Positions 1 to 6,262 of a stretch of 11,693 nt of DNA are shown one piece after another. The stretch comes from Spirochaetales bacterium (GTDB lineage Bacteria > Spirochaetota > Spirochaetia > DSM-27196 > SLST01): NCBI GenBank assembly GCA_030642995.1, contig DAOWMR010000043.1, positions 1 to 11,693 on the forward strand, read 5' to 3'. The stretch's first letter is position 1. Each line of letters opens with the position of its first letter. The notes under the pieces were generated by a model that saw only the letters and a list, made by a program, of their open reading frames with translations, was not told the DNA's origin and ran no database searches. The position numbers were made by a program, and so were the translations under genes.

Positions 1-847
1 CCTCATGCCGGCTATGCTGGTCACCGCCGCGATTATCTTCGTGCCGATGCTCTACACCTTCGGTCTGAGCTTCTTCAACTACATTATCTGGAAACCGAAC
101 GATGTGTCGTTTATCGCGTTCGGAAACTACGGTAAGGCGTTGCGCGACGAAATCTTCTGGATCTCAACCCGCAATACGATCTATTGGATTGTGGGCGTCA
201 TATCTATGCAGCTGCTTCTCGGTTTCGCAGCTGCTCTTCTGTTGAACCGCGCTTTCTTTTGGCGAGGACTCGCGCGGTCGCTCATTCTCATTCCATGGGT
301 CACACCGAGTGTCATCACCGCTCTCATGTGGCGGTGGATGTACGATGGAAATCACGGTCTGATCAACGATCTCCTCGTCAGGCTCGGAATATTGGACAGC
401 TACTTCCCGTTCCTGGCCAACAACGTAACCGCGTTGCCGGCAGTCATGATCGCGCTCATGTGGCAGGGGTTCCCCTTCTTCTGCGTGATGATCCTCGCCG
501 GACTCCAGTCTATCCCGGGCGAGCTCTACGAAGTCGCGGATGTGGACGGCGCGAGCACGGTACAGAAGTTCTTCCACATCACTCTTCCGATGATTACGCC
601 GATTCTACTCACCACGATCCTTCTGAGGACGATCTGGGTTGCCAATTCGCTCGACATCATTTTCATCATGACCGGTGGCGGACCCGGATACGCGAGCCAC
701 ACCCTGCCGCTTTATTCATACATCCGCGCATACAAGGGACTGGACTTTGGCTATGCGTCGACAATTGCCGTTTACCTGACTCTCCTCCTGGTTTTCGTCG
801 TGACGCTCTATGTGATTCGAATTCTCAAGACCGAGGAGCGGTACTGA
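1..847 (+). CDS. CUT1 sugar ABC transporter permease, MalF/UgpA-like (5' partial)
   Basis: Inner-membrane permease subunit of a binding-protein-dependent sugar importer of the CUT1 family. The frame is open to the left edge, and the first visible methionine (position 5) lies at the start of the first hydrophobic segment, just before the YTFGLSFFNY region typical of TM1. The true start and the cytoplasmic N-terminus are therefore probably outside the window. About six hydrophobic segments follow. The EAA loop that docks the ATPase is clear at about residues 176-196 counted from position 5 (E176, D181-G182-A183, then the LP pair), and an MTGGGPG motif follows near residue 222. It shares one base with the next permease gene (TGATG), a typical translational coupling. 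No ATPase or binding protein of this system is visible; they may lie upstream or elsewhere. Substrate unknown: maltose, glycerol-3-phosphate and other oligosaccharide systems look alike. Confidence 0.9.
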   Translation, partial: LMPAMLVTAAIIFVPMLYTFGLSFFNYIIWKPNDVSFIAFGNYGKALRDEIFWISTRNTIYWIVGVISMQLLLGFAAALLLNRAFFWRGLARSLILIPWVTPSVITALMWRWMYDGNHGLINDLLVRLGILDSYFPFLANNVTALPAVMIALMWQGFPFFCVMILAGLQSIPGELYEVADVDGASTVQKFFHITLPMITPILLTTILLRTIWVANSLDIIFIMTGGGPGYASHTLPLYSYIRAYKGLDFGYASTIAVYLTLLLVFVVTLYVIRILKTEERY

Positions 848-1740
848 TGGCAGCCATGACGACCGAGAACAGGACAATGGGTGCGAATCCCCGGAGAGCA
901 CGGTTTCGCCGGTCGGACAATCCGCTGCGCAAGATCTTCACCGTCCATCTCCCGGTGTTCGCGATCGTCCTGTTTGCTATTGGTCCGTACATCTGGAGCG
1001 TCATTTCGTCAATCACGCCGGAGCGGGAGATGTACACGTCGGAATTCCGGTATCTCCCGCAAAACCCGACCACGGAGAACTACGGAAGACTCTTCACCAA
1101 GGTCAACTTTCTCGCGAACCTCGGTGATTCCCTTGTTGTCGCGACCTTCGCGATGCTCTTCGGGCTCGCCGTGAGCGTCACGGCAAGCTACAGCTTCTCA
1201 CGCTTCAAGTTCCGTGGACGCCGGCCTCTCCTGATCCAATTTCTGATCATCAACATGTTCCCGATCGTGCTCCTGCTCATTCCGCTATTCGTGATCATGT
1301 CGCGGCTTCATCTGCGGGACACCTACATCGCCCTGGTGCTCGCCTACGCAACCTTCGCCATCCCTTTCTCAACCTGGATGATGACGAGCTTCTTCAACGC
1401 CATTCCGCGATCGCTGGACGAGCAGGCCCAGATTGACGGCTGCAGTCGATTCACCGCAATGATCCGTGTCATCATTCCAATCGCGCTGCCCGGGATTGCC
1501 GCAACCGCCATTTACATCTTCATTACCGCCTGGAACGAGTTCGTATTCGCCTCCGTGCTTACTGGTAACGACGTTCAGACCATTCCAATCGCCCTCCAGA
1601 ACATGGTAGGCCAGTACCAAATAGAATGGGGCCTCCTCACTGCCGGTGGCGTTGTGAGTGCCATTCCCGTTTTGATTCTCTTCTTCTTCATTCAGAAGCA
1701 GCTCATCAGCGGTATGACTGCAGGCGCGGTGAAGGGATAG
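847..1740 (+). CDS. CUT1 sugar ABC transporter permease, MalG/UgpE-like
   Basis: Second inner-membrane permease subunit, the partner of the upstream MalF-like protein. It has 297 residues, normal for MalG/UgpE-type proteins (about 270-300). The start is the ATG overlapping the upstream TGA, with GAGGAG 8 bases before it; a longer reading of the frame would run through the upstream permease gene and is not credible. The N-terminus is basic and cytoplasmic (PRRARFRRSDNPLRK), followed by TM1 (about 32-52) and further membrane segments. The EAA loop is at about residues 192-212 (E192, D197-G198, then the LP pair), and AWNEF follows. The C-terminus KQLISGMTAGAVKG is a hallmark of the family, where a terminal GLTAGAVKG-type tail is common. 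It is the last gene of its operon and ends 6 bases from the stop codon of the convergent kinase gene, with no obvious terminator between them. Substrate not determinable. Confidence 0.93.
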   Translation: MAAMTTENRTMGANPRRARFRRSDNPLRKIFTVHLPVFAIVLFAIGPYIWSVISSITPEREMYTSEFRYLPQNPTTENYGRLFTKVNFLANLGDSLVVATFAMLFGLAVSVTASYSFSRFKFRGRRPLLIQFLIINMFPIVLLLIPLFVIMSRLHLRDTYIALVLAYATFAIPFSTWMMTSFFNAIPRSLDEQAQIDGCSRFTAMIRVIIPIALPGIAATAIYIFITAWNEFVFASVLTGNDVQTIPIALQNMVGQYQIEWGLLTAGGVVSAIPVLILFFFIQKQLISGMTAGAVKG

Positions 1741-1746
1741 CTCCGA

Positions 1747-3561
1747 CTATGCGGGGAGACAGACCTTGAAGAGGGTGTAGTCTCCGGGTTGGCTTTCGAA
1801 AGTCAGGAGGCCTTTGTGAGCTTCGACAATATGCTGGCAAATGGAGAGCCCGAGGCCGGCATTCTCCCGAGTCATCTTGGTACTGAAAAAGGGATTGAAG
1901 ATCTCTTCCTGTATTTCCGGTGGAATCCCGTAGCCATTGTCCTGAATCCTCACCTCGACGTACGGACTGTTCAGCTGGAGGGAAATATCGATGCGACCCC
2001 CCTCCGGAACGGCTTCAATTGCGTTGCTGATCAGATTGACGAAAACCTGCCGAAGCCGATTCTCGCTGCCCTTTACCATCCGTTTCTCCGGCAGTTTCTT
2101 TGCCACTCCGACGGTTTTCGCGGCGATCTTGTGATTCAGGAGGACTACGACTTCATTGAGCAGGGCGGTCAGATCAAACTCTCTGTCCGGAACGTTCTTG
2201 AATCCGGAAAAGGAGAGAAGACTGCCGGTGGTCTCCTTGATCCGGCCTAACTGCAGCTCCATCTTCTCGAGTTTTTCCTTCACATCCTCCTCCAGGTTCT
2301 TGTACTTGAGAACCTGAAGATAGTTGCTGATGATACCCAGAGGGTTGTTGATTTCGTGGGAGACTCCCGCCGCCAGTTCGGCTACCGAGGAGATTTTCTC
2401 TGCTCGGACCAGGTACTCCTTGATGGTCATATCCATAGTTACGTCCTCAACCAGAACCATGGTTCCCTGGAAGATCTGGTTTTTGTCTCCGTACGGGATC
2501 GTTTTTATCTTTATTGACTGATCCCCCCCCAGATTGACTCTGTCCCAGGAACGGACCTCCCGCTTGTAGACCGCGTCGATGATATCCTCCGCTTCATTGA
2601 GATCCATCTCTCCGATGATGTCTTCCGCCGGTCTGCCCAAGGGCGTCTTCAGGTCCATTCCAAGAATTCTGCCGGCGGTACGGTTCAGCGTTCCCAGCCG
2701 GTTCCGAATATCAAAGACCATGACCCCCGCCGGAAGATCGGCGATCACGTTCTCATTGTACTGCTGGAGAAGTACCAGGTGACTGTCGTCCCGCATGTCT
2801 TCATCGATGTTGAGAGCGAAATTGTAGGTCAGCTTGAGCAGCTTCAGTCTGTCCAGATCCTTAACGTTTTCCGTCCCTCCGGAGAATCCATGGTGGAGAA
2901 CAGTTACTCTATCGGCAATGGACAGGACGTTGTCGATGTCCGAGTCAATGAAGATAACCGACTTGCCCCGGTCCCTGGCCTTTGTCAGAAAACGGAGAAC
3001 CGTCCTCATCTCACGGCGTGTGAAGCGGCCGCCGATATCGTCAAGTATCAGGATATCGCTGTCCAGATAAACCAGCCGGGCCAGTTCCACCATCTGCCGT
3101 TCCGCCGTGGAGAGTTCGGAGACAGGTATGGCGAGGTTGATATCCGTTTCCAACTCCTTCAGGATTTCCCGGCAGCGGCGAATGGATTCGATGCGGTACT
3201 TGTGGGTGATCCAGGCCCTGGGGATGGTTCCTGCGATGACATTTTCCAAGGCCGTCAGGTTGTTGATGCTCTGCTGCTCCTGACTGATAACGCCGATCTT
3301 GTTGCGCAGCGCCACGGTCGGTGTCATATTGTCCACTCGCCGACCACGGATCAGAATTGTGCCGTCCGTCTTCTTCAGCTCCCCGGCAATGAGTTTGATC
3401 AGAGGGGTTTTCCCGGCCCTGTGCTCACCGACAAGAGCGTGAATCTCACCCGGATAGAGATCGAAATTGATATGGTTGAGAACTGTCTGGCCGTCTTGGC
3501 TCAAGGAGATATTCCTCAGCTGCAGAATTGGGCGTCTGTGACTATTCTCCGGTGATCCCAT
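1747..3561 (-). CDS. Hybrid sensor: ABC-ATPase domain fused to PAS and histidine kinase
   Basis: A 604-residue soluble histidine kinase with no predicted membrane segment. Residues about 10-235 form an ABC ATPase domain resembling the first domain of RbsA/XylG sugar-importer ATPases. It has Walker A G45-EHRA-G50-K51-T52, a Q-loop at Q94, a signature-like LSTAERQ (150-156) and Walker B ILILDD (170-175). It is degenerate: the catalytic Glu is Asp175, the signature Gly is Ala153, and the switch His is Ser207. A helical linker is followed by a PAS-like domain (about 268-375) and a HisKA domain with phospho-acceptor H402 in SHEINNPLG. The HATPase domain has N513 (N box), DNGYG (541-545) and GLGL (569-572). 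The kinase core is NtrB-like. Its start overlaps the end of the regulator gene by 20 bases, so the two are translated together. Expected role: to control phosphorylation of that regulator. What the ABC domain senses is unknown; transporter state or nucleotide level are candidates. Confidence 0.92.
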   Translation of the reverse strand: MGSPENSHRRPILQLRNISLSQDGQTVLNHINFDLYPGEIHALVGEHRAGKTPLIKLIAGELKKTDGTILIRGRRVDNMTPTVALRNKIGVISQEQQSINNLTALENVIAGTIPRAWITHKYRIESIRRCREILKELETDINLAIPVSELSTAERQMVELARLVYLDSDILILDDIGGRFTRREMRTVLRFLTKARDRGKSVIFIDSDIDNVLSIADRVTVLHHGFSGGTENVKDLDRLKLLKLTYNFALNIDEDMRDDSHLVLLQQYNENVIADLPAGVMVFDIRNRLGTLNRTAGRILGMDLKTPLGRPAEDIIGEMDLNEAEDIIDAVYKREVRSWDRVNLGGDQSIKIKTIPYGDKNQIFQGTMVLVEDVTMDMTIKEYLVRAEKISSVAELAAGVSHEINNPLGIISNYLQVLKYKNLEEDVKEKLEKMELQLGRIKETTGSLLSFSGFKNVPDREFDLTALLNEVVVLLNHKIAAKTVGVAKKLPEKRMVKGSENRLRQVFVNLISNAIEAVPEGGRIDISLQLNSPYVEVRIQDNGYGIPPEIQEEIFNPFFSTKMTRENAGLGLSICQHIVEAHKGLLTFESQPGDYTLFKVCLPA

Positions 3562-4879
3562 ATTTCTTCATTCGATTATAGAGGGTTTTTCTGTGGATAT
3601 TGAGTAACGCTGCAGCTTTTCCCCGGTAACCGTCCGCTTTCTTCAGAGCATCCACGATCGCCTGCCGTGACAAGCTGTCATATATCTTGGCCAAGGAACC
3701 GCCCTCTTCGGGCGATTTCTCTGCGTCCAGTTCTTCCTTTTTCTTGTACTGCGCGGAGAGATCATTGATTTCGATGACATCGCCCCTGCAGAAAATGACC
3801 GCCCGCTCCACCACATTCTTCAGCTCTCTGATATTGCCGGGCCAGTCATGGGACAGAAAGACGGCTTTCGTCTCGGGGGAATACTCCCTGATATGCTTGT
3901 CGTAGTGCTCATTGAAGTAGCCGAGGAAAAACTGAGCCAGGCGCATGAGGTCCTCCATGCGTTCCCTGAGGGGCGGCAGATGGATGTTAATGACCGAAAT
4001 CCGGTAATAGAGGTCCTCGCGGAAATCTCCCCTGTCGATGAGCCCCCGTATCTCCTTGTTCGTCGCGGTGATGACACGGACGTCGGTGTGTATGAGCCTG
4101 TTTCCGCCGAGGCGTTCGAACTCCTTTTCCTGAAGGACTCTGAGAAGCTTCGCCTGGGTTTTCAGGCTCATGTCGCCAATTTCATCGAAGAAAATACTCC
4201 CCCCGTCGGCGAGTTCGAATTTTCCCTGCCTGGATGCCCGGGCATCCGTGAAGGCTCCGGCTTCATATCCGAAGAGCTCACTTTCCAGAAGGGTGTCGGG
4301 AATTGCCGCACAATTGATTTTGACCAGAGGTTTATCCCGACGATCCGACAACTCATGGATTGCCGTGGCAATCCGCTCCTTGCCGGTGCCGCTCTCTCCG
4401 GTGATGATAATCGGCGCCGTGGTAGGAGCCGCCGTCTCGACGACGTGATAGATTTCCTGCACGGCCGGACTATCCGAGACCAGATCAAGTGACCGGAGTT
4501 CCCGGGGTATGCCGGCATGTTTTGCCAGGTATTCCCTGATCTCATCTACCAGGGCCGAAATACTCAGAGGTTTCTCATAGAAGTTGAGGGCTCCGTATTT
4601 CATGGACCTCACAACATTCTCAGTGGATGCATATCCGGAAATCATGATGATAGGCATGGAGGACCACCGGTCCCTGATCATCCTGAGGAGGGAAATCCCG
4701 CCGATCGCGGGCATTCGAACATCCATAAGAATGAGATCGATGCTGCGGCTCTGCAGAATACTGATCACTTCTGCCGGATCTGAAGTCGTTTCAACCAGAA
4801 ATCCTTCGGCGATGAATATCTCACACAGGGAGAGGCACATTTCTTCTTCATCGTCGATAATGAGGAGCGTCCAAGCCAT
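3542..4879 (-). CDS. NtrC-family sigma-54-dependent response regulator
   Basis: Cytoplasmic transcription activator of 445 residues, the usual NtrC/AtoC length. The receiver domain (about 3-118) has acidic D9-D10, phospho-acceptor D53 in LMDVRMP, S81 and K103. The AAA+ domain (about 132-365) has Walker A GESGTGKE (161-168, K167), Walker B FFDEI (D232-E233) and the arginine-bearing FREDLYYRI segment. The sigma-54 contact loop reads GAFTDA (208-213) instead of GAFTGA. The C-terminal Fis-type helix-turn-helix is at about 400-440 (GYRGKAAALLNIHRKTLYNRM). The start at 4879 is supported by the receiver N-terminus; there is no Shine-Dalgarno sequence, and no other start codon lies before the upstream in-frame stop. 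It is co-transcribed with the kinase. It is divergent from xylF, whose promoter is of sigma-54 type, so XylFGH is the likely target. Confidence 0.95.
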   Translation of the reverse strand: MAWTLLIIDDEEEMCLSLCEIFIAEGFLVETTSDPAEVISILQSRSIDLILMDVRMPAIGGISLLRMIRDRWSSMPIIMISGYASTENVVRSMKYGALNFYEKPLSISALVDEIREYLAKHAGIPRELRSLDLVSDSPAVQEIYHVVETAAPTTAPIIITGESGTGKERIATAIHELSDRRDKPLVKINCAAIPDTLLESELFGYEAGAFTDARASRQGKFELADGGSIFFDEIGDMSLKTQAKLLRVLQEKEFERLGGNRLIHTDVRVITATNKEIRGLIDRGDFREDLYYRISVINIHLPPLRERMEDLMRLAQFFLGYFNEHYDKHIREYSPETKAVFLSHDWPGNIRELKNVVERAVIFCRGDVIEINDLSAQYKKKEELDAEKSPEEGGSLAKIYDSLSRQAIVDALKKADGYRGKAAALLNIHRKTLYNRMKKYGITGE

Positions 4880-4884
4880 GAGCC

Positions 4885-4890
4885 ATAATA
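4885..4890 (-). promoter_or_regulatory. Possible -10 element of the regulator/kinase operon
   Basis: On the minus strand, TATTAT ends 5 bases before the regulator ATG. Transcription would begin at or next to the A of that ATG, giving a leaderless message, which would explain the missing ribosome-binding site. The -35 candidate at 17 bases spacing (TTCCCC) is poor, so an activator may be needed. Tentative. Confidence 0.3.
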
Positions 4891-4923
4891 GAGTTGCGAA
4901 GCTCGTTGGGGAAGGGCAGCCTC

Positions 4924-4945
4924 AATGTGCAATGCGATGCACATT
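4924..4945. promoter_or_regulatory. Palindromic activator-binding site (putative UAS)
   Basis: A perfect inverted repeat with 8-base arms, AATGTGCA (4924-4931) and TGCACATT (4938-4945), and a 6-base spacer. Its centre is about 153 bases upstream of the predicted xylF transcription start, a typical place for an enhancer of an NtrC-type activator, and about 55 bases upstream of the regulator ATG on the other strand. The TGTGCA/TGCACA core resembles NtrC-type dyads. It probably binds the regulator encoded next to it and could serve both xylF activation and autoregulation. That the site is a dyad is seen directly; its ligand is inferred. Confidence 0.6.
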
Positions 4946-5061
4946 CTGAGCGTATTGCGGGGTATCTGTTTCCCCAAAGGGCCACAAAAGGAACGTGGGT
5001 TCTTTCAGGAAGAGGGGCGTAATTTCTTTTACTCACACACTTAACAGATATCCGGTACAAT

Positions 5062-5077
5062 TGGCACGGACCTTGCT
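5062..5077 (+). promoter_or_regulatory. Sigma-54 (-24/-12) promoter of xylFGH
   Basis: TGGCAC (5062-5067), five bases, then TTGCT (5073-5077). The GG and GC pairs are separated by exactly 10 bases, and the whole matches the RpoN consensus TGGCACG-N4-TTGCW. Transcription is predicted to start near 5088, leaving a leader of about 25 bases that holds the xylF ribosome-binding site. A sigma-54 activator gene and a palindromic site lie immediately upstream, as this promoter class requires. Confidence 0.85.
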
Positions 5078-5100
5078 CTGTTGGTTGGAAAGCTTCATGA

Positions 5101-5106
5101 AAGGAG
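5101..5106 (+). promoter_or_regulatory. Ribosome-binding site of xylF
   Basis: AAGGAG, 6 bases before the ATG at 5113. It is a strong, well-spaced site that fixes the start and fits a highly made binding protein. Confidence 0.8.
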
Positions 5107-5112
5107 AAAAAT

Positions 5113-6174
5113 ATGAAGAAGTTTCTCGTTCTCGTCCTCATGTTGATGGCATTCGGTGGAATGCTGTTTGCCGGCGCAAGCGATGAGGCCGATGTCTACA
5201 AAGTCGGACTTTCCTTCTCTGACTACGAAACCGAGCGCTGGCCGGTTGAAGAAGCCGCCTTGCGTAAGCAGTTTGAAGCCATCGGATGGGAAGTCGTCAC
5301 TCAGGTCGCGAACCATGACCCCAAGCTGCAGAATGACCAGATCATCAACATGATCACCCAGGGAGTCGATGTACTGATTATCGTTGCTGAAGACGGCGCT
5401 GCTGCCGCTACGGCTGTTGATGAAGCCGCTGCTGAAGGCGTCCAAGTCATTTCCTATGACCGGCTCATCAAGTCCGCAAACCTGGCGTGCTATATCTCCT
5501 TCGACAACGTTGCCGTAGGTGAGGCGCAGGCCAGCGGCGTCCTCGACGTCGTTGACCGCGGCCGCTTTGTTCTTCTTGGAGGAAACCCCCAGGACAACAA
5601 CGCGACTCTGTTCCGCAAGGGCCAGATGAATGTTCTTCAGCCCCTGATTGATAGTGGTCAGATCGAAGTCGTTGCTGATCAGTGGGTCCCTGAATGGTCT
5701 CCCACCAACGCACTCTCCATTATGGAGAACATCCTGACTGCCATCGACAACCAGGTTGATGCTGTCGTTGCTTCTAATGACGGTACTGCTCTCGGCGCCT
5801 TGGAAGCCATGAATGCCCAGGGGCTGGCCGGCATCGTTCCCATCAGCGGTCAGGACGCGACCACCGCCGGTTGTAACAGCATCGTCAAGGGCGAGCTGAC
5901 GATGACCGTTCTCAAGGATCTCAGGAACCTCGTTCCTCTGGCCGTCGAGACCGCCGTTACCTTGGCTGAAGGACGGGAGATCCCCGGTCTGACAACTTAC
6001 TCATTGAAAGAACTTACTGGTGACGACCTGGTCGGTGATGTAGACTGCAAGTTCCTTGAGATTATCAGCGTCAATGCAGACAACCTCTTTGAAGAAGTTG
6101 TCGTGAGCGGATTCCAGACTTATGATGATGTCTATGTAGGCATTCCGGAGAGTGAGCGCCCCGCCAGACCGTAG
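5113..6174 (+). CDS. xylF: D-xylose-type periplasmic sugar-binding protein XylF
   Basis: Periplasmic substrate-binding protein of a CUT2 importer, 353 residues (E. coli XylF is about 330). The signal peptide covers residues 1 to about 20 (MKK, hydrophobic core, likely cleavage after LFA); there is no lipobox cysteine, so the mature protein is probably soluble. The mature part follows E. coli XylF, as recalled, through its characteristic segments: an ERW segment (residues 41-43), INMITQGVDVLIIV, VISYDRLI, CYISFDN, GGNPQDNNATLFRKGQM, DQWVPEW, DAVVASNDGTA and ISGQDA. These fit the XylF subgroup better than ribose- or galactose-binding proteins. It is first in the xylFGH operon, right behind a sigma-54 promoter, and ends in tandem stops (TAG TAA). 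Xylose is the likely ligand; a related pentose or hexose cannot be excluded. Confidence 0.93.
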   Translation: MKKFLVLVLMLMAFGGMLFAGASDEADVYKVGLSFSDYETERWPVEEAALRKQFEAIGWEVVTQVANHDPKLQNDQIINMITQGVDVLIIVAEDGAAAATAVDEAAAEGVQVISYDRLIKSANLACYISFDNVAVGEAQASGVLDVVDRGRFVLLGGNPQDNNATLFRKGQMNVLQPLIDSGQIEVVADQWVPEWSPTNALSIMENILTAIDNQVDAVVASNDGTALGALEAMNAQGLAGIVPISGQDATTAGCNSIVKGELTMTVLKDLRNLVPLAVETAVTLAEGREIPGLTTYSLKELTGDDLVGDVDCKFLEIISVNADNLFEEVVVSGFQTYDDVYVGIPESERPARP

Positions 6175-6210
6175 TAACCGAGTCTGGTCAACGACTGAAG
6201 CAAGCCGGCA

Positions 6211-6241
6211 GGAAGCCGGGCGTGAAGCCCGGCTTCCTTTT
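6211..6241 (+). terminator. Intra-operon hairpin (attenuating terminator) between xylF and xylG
   Basis: A perfect 11-base-pair stem (6211-6221 with 6227-6237, arm GGAAGCCGGGC) closes a 5-base loop and is followed by TTTT. The T-run is short, so partial termination or protection of the xylF mRNA 3' end is more likely than a full stop. This would yield more XylF than XylG/XylH, as is usual for binding-protein operons. Confidence 0.65.
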
Positions 6242-6250
6242 CAATCACCC

Positions 6251-6256
6251 GAGGAG
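6251..6256 (+). promoter_or_regulatory. Ribosome-binding site that fixes a TTG start for xylG
   Basis: GAGGAG ends 6 bases before TTG at 6263. The only upstream ATG in frame (6152) would start inside xylF and translate through the hairpin. The next in-frame ATG (6287) would cut into the first conserved strand. Confidence 0.65.
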
Positions 6257-6262
6257 CGGCAA

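Noticed and set aside
184..846. Extension of the second permease frame upstream to 184 (518 codons in total)
   Set aside because: The extra 221 codons read through the first permease gene in another frame and look arginine-, histidine- and serine-rich with no membrane character. The ATG at 847 has a ribosome-binding site and gives the normal family length.
2779..3555. Plus-strand frame of 258 codons opposite the kinase ABC domain
   Set aside because: Shadow of the kinase gene; the minus strand has the complete set of ABC motifs.
3848..4492. Plus-strand frame of 214 codons opposite the regulator AAA+ domain
   Set aside because: Shadow of a strongly conserved sigma-54 activator gene.
4959..4975. 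GGGG...CCCC hairpin in the divergent control region
   Set aside because: Only four base pairs around a 9-base loop and no T-run; not convincing as a terminator or riboswitch.
4880..5112. Riboswitch or small RNA in the divergent region
   Set aside because: The predicted xylF leader is only about 25 bases and no conserved aptamer-like fold is seen; the region is explained by the enhancer dyad and the sigma-54 promoter.
6152..6262. xylG starting at ATG 6152 (549 residues)
   Set aside because: It would start inside xylF and translate the hairpin. The TTG at 6263 has GAGGAG at ideal distance and gives the family's usual length and N-terminus.
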